Shown piece by piece: positions 1-8,408 of a stretch of 64,000 nt of DNA (the stretch's first letter is position 1; each line of letters starts with the position of its first letter). The stretch lies in the NCBI GenBank assembly GCA_964508895.1, contig CAZDWF010000001.1, positions 22,659 to 86,658 of the forward strand. The letters run 5' to 3'. The notes under the pieces are model-generated. The model made no database searches. It saw nothing but the letters and a program-made list of their open reading frames with translations, and was not told where the DNA came from. A program made the translations under genes and the position numbers. Source of the stretch: M55B132 sp964508895 (GTDB taxonomy: Bacteria; Bacteroidota; Bacteroidia; Bacteroidales; B18-G4).

Positions 1-70
1 GGCCTCGAAATATTACTAATAAAGATATGAAAATAACTCCGGCATGAATATGCCAGTGTAAACTAATAGG

Positions 71-98
71 ATAAGCTTGAGCATGAGCCAAAGCTTAT
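71..98. other. small inverted repeat near left edge
   Basis: ATAAGCTT at 71-78 is the exact reverse complement of AAGCTTAT at 91-98, with a 12-nt loop. It lies downstream of the stop codon of the serine hydrolase gene (minus strand). It could be a weak terminator stem, but there is no clear T run. Bases 1-191 otherwise contain no convincing gene. Confidence 0.3.
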
Positions 99-149
99 TT
101 ACTTCACCGAATCCGTAATAAATTTATACATCCAAAGTTTTTGGTGTGG

Positions 150-157
150 CAAAGGTA
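150..157 (-). promoter_or_regulatory. candidate -7 element firing off the left edge
   Basis: The reverse complement reads TACCTTTG, an exact match to the Bacteroidota -7 consensus TAnnTTTG. No good TTTG -33 box is seen at the usual spacing. It would drive a minus-strand gene beyond the left edge, downstream of the serine hydrolase. Confidence 0.3.
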
Positions 158-191
158 GAAATTTTCAAATACGTGAAATAATAAGTTGAAA

Positions 192-2510
192 CTATTTCAC
201 AATAAGCTTCTTCACTACTCTTTCATCTCCATTGTCAAATTCTATAAAATAAAGCCCGGAAGGCAGGTCAGACACATCGATCTGCTCATTGCTGACATCG
301 TCAAGTCTTAATACTGCACAACCTGTAATGTCGTAGATCAGAAGGTCGAGGTACCCATTCTTTGTTGTTCTGACAGTGAATCTGTCTCCAGTTGGGTTAG
401 GATAAATTGAAAAGGTATTATCTTCCTGAATTTCCTTAGTGCCTATGGCATAATCAACCAGTATATCATCCAGGTAGAGGTTATTACTTGCACCACAAAC
501 TGCCCTGAAACGTATGACTACATCTCCCTGGTAGGTGTCCAGTGGAATTGTTTCAACATCCCAGTAACCTTGACTTTTAGGGTAAAACGGATCGTAGGTT
601 GCTGCTGCGGTATTCAGGGCAAATCCTCCCTTATTGAAAAGCATTTCCCATGTAATGCCGCAATCTTCAGATATCATCACCTGCAATGAATCAAAGTTAT
701 TTGAGGGAGCATTTGCATATGCATATGAAAATTGAAGAGCTGCATTATCACCACTAATATTTAGGAGGGGCAGATCCAGATCGTAGAAAGTACCAATGGA
801 ACCATCCTGGTAATTATTTTTCATAGCAGCAGCTTCTCCACCATAATCTCCATTGATATTTGATCTCCAGTTAAAAGTTGAATTCGAACCCAGGCTCCAT
901 CCATCCGGTGGCCACGGTTCCTCTTCAAAGTCCTCAGCAAGCGGCAGAGGTGCACCTCCTGCAGAATTTATTATAAAATAACTTTTAGCTGTATCATTAA
1001 AGAAATAACCTTCTGGCTGGCCGTTGGGTTGTGAGGTGTAGCATGTAAAGCTGTGATGCCCTTCAGTGGCATTTATATTGTCCAACGAGATATGTACAGT
1101 ATCACCTATAGACAGTGCTCCTGACCAGTTCAAAATTAGAGGAGGATCTTCATCCATAAAATAATGTATGGTGGTAGAGTTTAGCAATTCACTTCCATAA
1201 TTTTGTAGTACTACCTTCGGACCGAATGACTCATTACACACATTTGCCCATGGGACCATAATGCTGGAAATGCCGGCATCATTTTCTTTCCTTGGAAAGT
1301 CATCATATAAAACCTGTATAAGGGCTCCTAGCTGAGCCGGTACAGCATCCCTGCCATTGTAAAGAATACACATTATGGTTTTGGTTTTCACATCATACCA
1401 CATCATCGAAAGATATCCAAGCGTTCCCCCGGTGTGCATATAGGCAAAATTTCCCTGGTACTGTATTCCACATATGCCCAGTCCATAATAAAAGGCAGGT
1501 TCAAAGTCCAGCATTTCCTGTAAAGAAGAACTATTTATAATTTCCTCACTAAACAGGCTTTTATACCAGGATGTCATTTCCACAGCAGCGGAAAGTATGC
1601 CTCCGGCAGCATGCATCATGCTGTATTCTGCAGTCATGGGTGGATTGACAATAAATTCACCGGTAAAAACATCCAGAGCAGCTGCCACCGGTCCATTACG
1701 GGGCTCATAGGCACCGACAAAGGTGCTGTCCAGGATCAGGGGATCAAAAATTTTGCTGTGCAGCATATCAACCCAGTCATTTCCGGAAGCCGCTTCAATG
1801 ACCTCAGCGGAAAGCATATAATTGGTATTGGAATAGCCCCATCCCTGGCCGGGTGCAAAATGCGGTTGCCCTATCGTTGCCATGACCTCATCAACTGTCC
1901 AGAAACGACTGGTATCAGCATATACAGAGTCTGTCAACAAGGCTACATTATCGTTGAAATAGTCAAAGAAACCACTTTGATGGGCCAGCATCTGTCGTAT
2001 AGTTGCTGTGGAATCAATATAATCGTAGTGTGGTAACCATTGATGGATTGGGTCATCAAGGGAGAGCAATCCTTCTTCCTGTAGATTTAAAAGAACAGTG
2101 GCAATAAAAAGTTTGGTATTACTTCCAATCCCGAATCGCATTTCAGGAGTAATGGAAATAGTGTCATGAGAGACTCCGCTCACACCGTAATAATAATCCT
2201 GTCCGGGAGAGTAGACTGCTAGTGAACCGCCCGGTATATTGGATACATTGATCAGGTAATCCAGAGTATTCTGGAATTGCTGGGCCCAGGTGGGGTCAAA
2301 ATCCGGAGAACGGTAATAATATCCACCGGCATCCTGAATATTAAATTCCTTTTCATGTGAGCTTGCCCTGAGTTTAAATGGGTTTATAGGTGTATTTATA
2401 TTACTTCTTTCCCTGTCAGGCTTTTTTTTCGGGGAAACTGAAACCTGGGCATGAATAGAAAAAACAATACCTATTAATAGGCTTACAATTATGAAAGTTT
2501 GTCTGTACAT
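192..2510 (-). CDS. secreted serine hydrolase (beta-lactamase/class C family) with T9SS sorting domain
   Basis: This 772-residue secreted protein begins with a signal peptide (about residues 1-22). The class C beta-lactamase/D-Ala-D-Ala peptidase fold follows, with the SxxK nucleophile motif S130-N-T-K133, a YxN motif at Y226-S-N, and an HTGG motif in the KTG position around residue 360. After this comes an Ig/CARDB-like stretch, then a MAM/jelly-roll-like adhesion domain around residues 525-690 that starts with EDFEEE and PPDGW. The last 75 residues are a type A T9SS sorting domain (IYPNPTGDRF near its start, YFIEF and a basic VVKKLIVK end). It is therefore probably exported and anchored to, or released from, the cell surface. 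Members of this family include esterases and peptidases as well as beta-lactamases, so the substrate is unknown. Confidence 0.85.
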   Translation of the reverse strand: MYRQTFIIVSLLIGIVFSIHAQVSVSPKKKPDRERSNINTPINPFKLRASSHEKEFNIQDAGGYYYRSPDFDPTWAQQFQNTLDYLINVSNIPGGSLAVYSPGQDYYYGVSGVSHDTISITPEMRFGIGSNTKLFIATVLLNLQEEGLLSLDDPIHQWLPHYDYIDSTATIRQMLAHQSGFFDYFNDNVALLTDSVYADTSRFWTVDEVMATIGQPHFAPGQGWGYSNTNYMLSAEVIEAASGNDWVDMLHSKIFDPLILDSTFVGAYEPRNGPVAAALDVFTGEFIVNPPMTAEYSMMHAAGGILSAAVEMTSWYKSLFSEEIINSSSLQEMLDFEPAFYYGLGICGIQYQGNFAYMHTGGTLGYLSMMWYDVKTKTIMCILYNGRDAVPAQLGALIQVLYDDFPRKENDAGISSIMVPWANVCNESFGPKVVLQNYGSELLNSTTIHYFMDEDPPLILNWSGALSIGDTVHISLDNINATEGHHSFTCYTSQPNGQPEGYFFNDTAKSYFIINSAGGAPLPLAEDFEEEPWPPDGWSLGSNSTFNWRSNINGDYGGEAAAMKNNYQDGSIGTFYDLDLPLLNISGDNAALQFSYAYANAPSNNFDSLQVMISEDCGITWEMLFNKGGFALNTAAATYDPFYPKSQGYWDVETIPLDTYQGDVVIRFRAVCGASNNLYLDDILVDYAIGTKEIQEDNTFSIYPNPTGDRFTVRTTKNGYLDLLIYDITGCAVLRLDDVSNEQIDVSDLPSGLYFIEFDNGDERVVKKLIVK

Positions 2511-2724
2511 GCTAATTTATTTTATTTGCAATATCTGAATACGATTCATGGTTGTTTTCTGAATCCAAAGTTGTGATGTGAGAATATTATGACACTAATA
2601 TATGCATAAAATAGCTAAGTGTCAAGCTGTTAATTACCAAACCATTTAGTACTCACCAGCTTCCTTAAAATTCTAACTCCATTATAGTATGAGTTCTGAA
2701 TAATGTCATAACCAGGCATCACTT

Positions 2725-3088
2725 TCATTTAGCAAGTGTAAACAGAAACTCCAATCCCCCACCCTGGTGATTTCTCACGGAAATCTCCATTATGAAATTG
2801 AATCGCATTTTTCACGATAGCCAACCCAAGGCCAGTGCCGCCAGTCTTACGTGATCGCCCGGAATCAACACGGTAAAATCGTTCAAAGATCCTGTGGAGG
2901 TGTTCATTTGACATTCCTGTACCGGTGTCGGAAAAGGAAAAATAAACGTAATTCTGATCCTGTAGGTAATTGGAAATGTTGATCTCTATTTTATCACCTG
3001 CATATTTGATCGCATTATCCATGAGATTATGGAAAATCGAAAACACTAAAGATTGATTATCATTGATTATTACATCATTATCAATATT
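2725..3088 (-). pseudogene. remnant of a sensor histidine kinase (ATPase domain only)
   Basis: The open frame encodes the C-terminal HATPase domain of a PhoR-like kinase: N box (FHNLMDNAIKYA), G1 box (DTGTGM), F box (FERFYRVD) and G2 box (GTGLGLAIVK). Kinase-like sequence continues upstream of the GTG at 3046 to an in-frame stop at 3089-3091. The sensor, HAMP and phospho-acceptor His regions are absent. At the 3' end the frame drifts to GWGIGVSVYTC. Reading one base over, across the G-rich stretch at about 2757-2765, gives GGGLEFLFTLAK and a stop at 2725-2727, which is the normal kinase ending. The gene is therefore both 5'-truncated and frameshifted. No response regulator lies nearby. Confidence 0.8.
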
Positions 3089-3305
3089 CTATTAACTTTA
3101 AGCTATAAATTAATAATACTAAAGTATGTTGTTATTTTACAATCGCAAGGATAGTGAAATTGCTAGTGAATTATTATTTTTGAAATATATCAACCAATTA
3201 TACTAGCTTCACCACTCAAAACATGGAAATACATATAATGAAGATGACCATATAAACAAGTTACCTGCAAAGCTAAGAGATTGAAATAACAAAAAATTAA
3301 TCAGA

Positions 3306-4445
3306 ATGAAAAAACTAATATTACTAATTCTGGTCCTAAATATTATTCTGATAAGCTGCAATGACCATATAGAAGAAGGGGAAAGGTGGTCAGTTGAAAA
3401 AGCTAGTGCTTGGTATGACAAACAGCCATGGCTGGTGGGTTGCAATTTCGTGCCCAGTACAGCCATTAACCAGTTGGAAATGTGGCAGGAAGAAACTTTT
3501 GATCCTGAAACAATTGACCGGGAATTAGGCTGGGCTTCAAAACTAGGTTTTAACATAGTTCGGGTTTATCTACACGATTTGGCCTATGAGCAGGATCCGG
3601 ATGGTTTCTTAAATCGAATCGATCAATATTTAGAAATTGCTAGTTCGCATGGAATCAGGACTATGTTTGTGATTTTCGATGACTGTTGGTTGGATGATCC
3701 AAAATCCGGCCAACAGCCAGAACCATGGACCGGCGTGCATAATTCTGGCTGGCTCGAAAGCCCAGGCTTACTAAAGCTTAAACGATATCCTACTGATGAA
3801 AACCTTCGTTTGAGACTTGAGAAATATGCAAAGGCAGTAATGAACCGTTTTGATGAAGATAAACGTGTATTGATGTGGGACCTCTATAATGAACCTGGCG
3901 GATGGTGGTACCGTCGTGGTGACAAACCAGGAGAATTCGAAAAAGGACTAACAGATTCACTTTGCCTTCCCCTTTTAAATGATGTTTATAAATGGGCACG
4001 ACAGGTAAATCCATCTCAACCCCTTACTACCTGCTGGAACCGGGGAGCCTATGAGGTTGATGCTGCATTCAACCAGGCGGATATCACCTCTTTCCACATC
4101 TATGGAAGTGCTGCTTCTGCTGAAAAGCTAATTCAAAAACTAAAAGAAGGTGCTCCTGATCGTCCGATAATTTGCACAGAATACCTATACCGTGGTGGTG
4201 ACTGCCGATTTCAGAACTACCTGCCTTTGCTGGCCAAACATGGGATAGGGGCAATTAATTGGGGACTAGTCGCCGGCAAAACCAATACTATGTGGGACTG
4301 GTGGTCCTGGGAAAAACCTGATGGAGTGGAACCAAAGGTATGGCATCATGATATTTTACGAAAGGATGGTACTCCCTTTGATAAGAAAGAAACCGATTTT
4401 ATACAATCCATCATAAAGCAAGAAAGAGAAACGCTCAGCAAGTAA
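3306..4445 (+). CDS. lipoprotein glycoside hydrolase, clan GH-A TIM barrel (cellulase/GH5-like)
   Basis: This is a 379-residue protein with a lipoprotein signal (LILISC; lipidated Cys near residue 18), so probably anchored in the outer membrane or periplasm. The rest is a single TIM barrel. The NEP motif in WDLYNEPGG puts the acid/base at E196. The CTEYLY motif on a late strand gives a nucleophile candidate at E292. Conserved aromatic patches (WLVGCNFVPS, INWGLVAGKTNT) match the group often annotated as 1,4-beta-xylanase or cellulase family in Bacteroidota. The substrate cannot be read from sequence, but the downstream fucosidase genes suggest a shared complex glycan. Start: ATG, 12 residues before the hydrophobic core ends. 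Confidence 0.8.
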   Translation: MKKLILLILVLNIILISCNDHIEEGERWSVEKASAWYDKQPWLVGCNFVPSTAINQLEMWQEETFDPETIDRELGWASKLGFNIVRVYLHDLAYEQDPDGFLNRIDQYLEIASSHGIRTMFVIFDDCWLDDPKSGQQPEPWTGVHNSGWLESPGLLKLKRYPTDENLRLRLEKYAKAVMNRFDEDKRVLMWDLYNEPGGWWYRRGDKPGEFEKGLTDSLCLPLLNDVYKWARQVNPSQPLTTCWNRGAYEVDAAFNQADITSFHIYGSAASAEKLIQKLKEGAPDRPIICTEYLYRGGDCRFQNYLPLLAKHGIGAINWGLVAGKTNTMWDWWSWEKPDGVEPKVWHHDILRKDGTPFDKKETDFIQSIIKQERETLSK

Positions 4446-4557
4446 TAATGTATATAGTTTATGGCTGGTGAAGTACTAAATATGAACATCTTAACAATAA
4501 ATAGAATTCGGTATAAATTAAAATTTTATGTTTCTAATACCGCAACAAACCATATAC

Positions 4558-4588
4558 TAAACACTGTGCGTCTTTAATAAACACTGTG
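4558..4588 (+). promoter_or_regulatory. 11-bp direct repeat upstream of the GH95 gene
   Basis: TAAACACTGTG occurs at 4558-4568 and again at 4578-4588, exactly 20 bp apart, that is two helical turns. The second copy ends 22 bp before the GH95 start codon. Same-face direct repeats are typical of activator binding sites, but no regulator gene lies nearby. Function is inferred. Confidence 0.4.
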
Positions 4589-4610
4589 TAAATCTTGAAA
4601 ATAATACGAA

Positions 4611-6980
4611 ATGAATAAATTAATATTTTTCTCAATTGTTCTTTCAATACTAATACTTAATGCGTGTACTCATAGTATTTTCAGGGAGAAACAAAAGGAG
4701 AAATATACTTTAGATTATAAGCTTTGGTATAATTCACCGGCAGAAATCTGGGATGAAGCACTTCCTGTTGGGAATGGCCGTTTGGGAGCCATGGTCTTTG
4801 GTGGTGTTTACAATGAAAGAATTCAGCTTAATGAAGAGAGCCTTTGGGCAGGGAAACGATTCAATACAAACAATCCAAATGCACTTAAAGACCTGGACAG
4901 TATAAGAGAATTGATTTTTGAAGGTGATATAAAAGAGGCTTATGAATCAGGCAATAAAAACCTGCTGGGAACTCCTCCCCGCTTCCGTTCTTATCAAAGC
5001 TTAGGAGATATTTATTTGTCATTCGATAGCATAGCACCTTATTCACAATATCATCGCGAATTACATTTAAATCCTGGTATATCACGTACTTCATTTACTA
5101 TCAACAATATAATCTATACAAGAGAAGTATTTGCTTCTGCACCGTATAATATTATTGTTATTCATATTACTTGTGATAAACCAGGAGCGATCAATACATC
5201 CATTAGCCTTGAAAGACAAAAAGATGCTAAAGTAATAACTGCATCAAACAGGCTTATAATGACAGGCCAGATTATTGATGACACTACAAAATCTCAGGGC
5301 CCGGGAGGTGCACATATGAAATTTGCTGCTGAGTTATTAGCTGTTACCAAAGGTGGAGAACTAAGGGCAGAAGATTCTTGTATTACTGTCGTTAATGCAA
5401 ACGAGTTAACTATTTTATTTACTGCCGCGACAGACTACAATTTAGAAAAATTAAATTTTGACAGAAACATTGACCCACTAAATGTTTGTAATAAGATTTT
5501 AGCAAAAGCAAAGAGAAAATCATACTCAGCACTTAAAAAATCTCATATTAAAAATCATTCTGCATTATTTAACAGGGTACAAATTGATCTGGGTGGTGAG
5601 CAAAGATCATCCATTCCAACAAATTTAAGGTTGGATTCCGTTAAAAACGGAGGTGAAGATCCCGGCTTGATCGCTTTATATTTTCAATATGGCAGATATC
5701 TGTTAATGGGTAGCTCGCGAACACCTGGAATTTTACCTGCTAACTTACAAGGCATTTGGAATAGCCATTTTCAGGCCCCATGGAATTCAGATTATCATAC
5801 TAATATAAATCTGCAAATGAATTACTGGCATGCTGAAATATGTAATCTATCAGAAACTGTGGATCCTTTAACCAATATTGTGGATAAATGGAGAGAGCCA
5901 GGAAGAGTAACAGCAAAAGAGATGTATGGATGTGATGGCTGGGCTATGCATCATGCTACAGATATTTTTGGAAAAACAACACCAATTGCTGATATGCGTT
6001 GGGGAATGTCACCACTTAGTGGTGTTTGGATGACTTTCCCCTTGTGGAGACATTACAGATTTACACAGGATAAGAAATACCTGAAAAACAAAGCTTATCC
6101 TATCATGAAAGAAGCCATGGTTTTTGTTAGTGATTTCCTGGTGGAAAAAGATGGCTTCCTTGTTACCAACCCAACTATGTCTCCTGAAAATGCCTACCTG
6201 CTTGATGGCAAAGATTACCCCTGCCAGTTAACTTATGCAGCAACTATCGACAATCAAACATTAATGGCGCATATCGACAATTGTATAAAAGCAAGTGAAA
6301 TTCTTGGAGTTGATGAGGAATTAAGGGGAGACTGGAAGCACACTCTCTCTAAAATACATCCTGTTATGATTGGAAAGGACAGCACAATTATGGAGTGGAT
6401 CTATGATTATGCTGAATGGGAACCCGGTCACAGGCATATGTCTCATTTGCTCGGACTTTACCCACTGGCGCAAATTACCCCTGAAACTCCAGAATTATTT
6501 GAAGCAGCAAAAAAAACTATAGAAAAAAGGCTGAAATCAGGAGGTGGGCATACAGGCTGGAGCCGTGCCTGGATAATAAACTTTTTTGCAAGGTTGCAGG
6601 AAAAAGAAGAAGCTTATAATCATGTAATGGCTCTGATGAGAAAATCAACTCAAAGCAATTTATTTGATTCACACCCACCCTTTCAAATAGATGGCAATTT
6701 TGGAGGGACTGCAGGTATAGCTGAAATGCTTCTGCAATCACACGAAGAAAATATAATACATATACTGCCAGCATTACCTTCTTCCTGGGAAGAAGGACAT
6801 ATCACAGGGCTAAAAGCCAGAGGTGGAATAACCGTAGACATATACTGGAATAATAATGCATTAGAAAAAGTAAGGCTTAATTCAAATTTGAATCAGGATA
6901 TTAATCTGGTATATCAGGATAAAATCATTGCTGTTAAATTATCACCTGGAGAAAAATATATATATGAACCTATTTATTAA
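4611..6980 (+). CDS. GH95 alpha-L-fucosidase, lipoprotein
   Basis: The 789-residue protein has a lipobox (LILNAC, Cys about residue 19) and the full GH95 architecture: N-terminal beta-domain (WYNSPAEIWDEALPVGNGRLGAM at its start), (alpha/alpha)6 barrel and C-terminal beta-domain. Residues equivalent to the inverting catalytic set of Bifidobacterium AfcA can be picked out: N398 and N400 in TNINLQMNYW, the acid E526 in TMSPEN, and D694 in FQIDGNFGG. GH95 enzymes usually release alpha-1,2-linked fucose from host or plant glycans. Some members act on alpha-L-galactose. With the GH29 and GH20 enzymes 5-10 kb away it suggests attack on fucosylated, GlcNAc- or GalNAc-containing glycans. No SusC/SusD pair is present in this block. 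Confidence 0.93.
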   Translation: MNKLIFFSIVLSILILNACTHSIFREKQKEKYTLDYKLWYNSPAEIWDEALPVGNGRLGAMVFGGVYNERIQLNEESLWAGKRFNTNNPNALKDLDSIRELIFEGDIKEAYESGNKNLLGTPPRFRSYQSLGDIYLSFDSIAPYSQYHRELHLNPGISRTSFTINNIIYTREVFASAPYNIIVIHITCDKPGAINTSISLERQKDAKVITASNRLIMTGQIIDDTTKSQGPGGAHMKFAAELLAVTKGGELRAEDSCITVVNANELTILFTAATDYNLEKLNFDRNIDPLNVCNKILAKAKRKSYSALKKSHIKNHSALFNRVQIDLGGEQRSSIPTNLRLDSVKNGGEDPGLIALYFQYGRYLLMGSSRTPGILPANLQGIWNSHFQAPWNSDYHTNINLQMNYWHAEICNLSETVDPLTNIVDKWREPGRVTAKEMYGCDGWAMHHATDIFGKTTPIADMRWGMSPLSGVWMTFPLWRHYRFTQDKKYLKNKAYPIMKEAMVFVSDFLVEKDGFLVTNPTMSPENAYLLDGKDYPCQLTYAATIDNQTLMAHIDNCIKASEILGVDEELRGDWKHTLSKIHPVMIGKDSTIMEWIYDYAEWEPGHRHMSHLLGLYPLAQITPETPELFEAAKKTIEKRLKSGGGHTGWSRAWIINFFARLQEKEEAYNHVMALMRKSTQSNLFDSHPPFQIDGNFGGTAGIAEMLLQSHEENIIHILPALPSSWEEGHITGLKARGGITVDIYWNNNALEKVRLNSNLNQDINLVYQDKIIAVKLSPGEKYIYEPIY

Positions 6981-7301
6981 ATATAAAAGGGTCTTGCGAT
7001 TAAAAAAGCATATATAGAAATAATTTTAAAATTGTCGGGATAGGGAGATTGCCATTTATGATCTTCTGGGGGACGCTAATCAAGCTGCACTATATCTCGT
7101 TGAAATCCATTGCAAAAATAATTCTTTTTCTTCAATCTGAATAAGGGATAGCTTGATGATAGGTTCAGCAAATCTCATCTATTATATAGCCAGTATATAT
7201 TTCCAAAACATGACATATGTCATTGGTTTCTAGTTGTCAATTGCTTATATTATATGCCACATATTCTATGATAATTTATTACTATTCTTAAGAAGAAAGT
7301 C
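6981..7301. other. 321-bp gene-free region upstream of hydrogenase operon
   Basis: I see no coding sequence on either strand. It must hold the 3' end of the GH95 transcript and the hydrogenase promoter. The notable element is the 14-bp palindrome at 7210-7223. No clear TAnnTTTG box is visible. Confidence 0.6.
7210..7223. promoter_or_regulatory. perfect 14-bp palindrome, candidate Crp/Fnr-type operator
   Basis: ATGACATATGTCAT is its own reverse complement and lies 79 bp upstream of the hydrogenase small-subunit ATG. It fits xTGAC-N4-GTCAx, one outer base away on each side from the TTGAC-N4-GTCAA pattern bound by several Crp/Fnr-family redox regulators. Regulation by oxygen or redox state is an inference from that resemblance and from the gene it precedes. 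Confidence 0.45.
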
Positions 7302-8399
7302 ATGTTTATAACCAGAAGAAAATTTTTACACATATCAACAACAGCTTCAATAGGGGTTGTATTAGCTGATATCTGGTTGCCTGAACTTCTTAAAGCCGCT
7401 TCGGTAAATAACGGAATCGGGAAGTTACCCATTATCTGGTTTCAGGCCCAAACCTGCTCAGGATGTTCTGTAAGCCTTATAAATACTGAATACCCAAGCA
7501 TTGAAGATGTACTTATTGAAGTTGTCAACCTGGTATATAACCCCACAATCATGGGTGGGACAGGAGATGTAGCTCTAAAGGTGATTGAGAATATGATGGA
7601 AAAGGAACAGGGCAATTATATTCTTGCTGTTGAAGGATCAATTCCCCTTGAAGCCGAAAATGAGTATTGTACCGTAGGTGAAAGCTATGGTGTACCGATA
7701 ACAGCTACAGACTGGATCATAAATATTGCTAAAAATGCCAAGGCAGTATTGGCGATCGGATCATGTGCATCATGGGGCGGAATTCCTTCTGCCCCGCCCA
7801 ATCCAACCGGGGCAGTTCCAATATCCAAATTGGTTCATGATATTCCATTGATAAATATTCCGGGCTGCCCGCCACATCCTGATTGGATGACAGGAACCCT
7901 GGTACATGTCATCAAATATGGTATTCCTGAATTAGATGATCAGAAAAGACCCGTAATATATTTTGGGAAAGATAAGGTAATACACGATAACTGCGAATTA
8001 AGGGAATACTTTGATCGTGGAAAATTTGCCAAAGATTTTGGTGATGACGGATGTTTATACGAATTAGGATGTAAAGGCGCTGTTGCCCATTGTGATGTAT
8101 CAATCAGAGGATGGAATAGCGGAGTAAACTGGTGCAATAGATCCGGAGGCCCATGTATCGGTTGTACAGAACCTTCTTTTCCGGGTCTGACAAAATCCGG
8201 CCTGTACGAACGTCTCCCGTCTGCCCAGGTACCCGGCTTCGCTGGTATCAACTCTACGGCCAACACCGTTGGAAAAGTCTTAGGGATCGCTACAATTATC
8301 GGTATATGTGCTCATGCAATTGCAAGATCATTGAATATTAAAAAAGCAAAGAAAAGAAAATCAGAATTGGCTTCTAAAACAACTATAACTTCTAAATAA
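7302..8399 (+). CDS. [NiFe] hydrogenase small subunit, group 1 type, Tat-exported
   Basis: This is the electron-transfer subunit of a membrane-bound uptake hydrogenase (365 residues). A twin-arginine signal (TRRKFLHIS) starts at residue 4. Fe-S ligands are recognisable: TCSGCS and GSCASW plus GCPPHPDW for the proximal cluster, HDNCELR with GCLYELGCKG for the distal cluster, and NWCNRSGGPCIGC for the medial cluster. A C-terminal hydrophobic segment (about residues 320-340), followed by lysines, would anchor it in the membrane. The Gly in CSGC and the Gly pair after GSCASW occupy the positions of the extra cysteines of oxygen-tolerant enzymes, so a standard oxygen-sensitive type is more likely. 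It is first in a four-gene operon, 9 bp before the large subunit. Confidence 0.95.
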   Translation: MFITRRKFLHISTTASIGVVLADIWLPELLKAASVNNGIGKLPIIWFQAQTCSGCSVSLINTEYPSIEDVLIEVVNLVYNPTIMGGTGDVALKVIENMMEKEQGNYILAVEGSIPLEAENEYCTVGESYGVPITATDWIINIAKNAKAVLAIGSCASWGGIPSAPPNPTGAVPISKLVHDIPLINIPGCPPHPDWMTGTLVHVIKYGIPELDDQKRPVIYFGKDKVIHDNCELREYFDRGKFAKDFGDDGCLYELGCKGAVAHCDVSIRGWNSGVNWCNRSGGPCIGCTEPSFPGLTKSGLYERLPSAQVPGFAGINSTANTVGKVLGIATIIGICAHAIARSLNIKKAKKRKSELASKTTITSK

Positions 8400-8408
8400 A
8401 TTCAAAAG

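Noticed and set aside
71..98. Insertion-sequence end or attachment site
   Set aside because: The short AAGCTT-containing stem has no transposase or target duplication nearby.
1611..2036. Plus-strand 141-residue open frame inside the serine hydrolase gene
   Set aside because: It is antisense to a gene with clear catalytic motifs and has no recognisable protein pattern.
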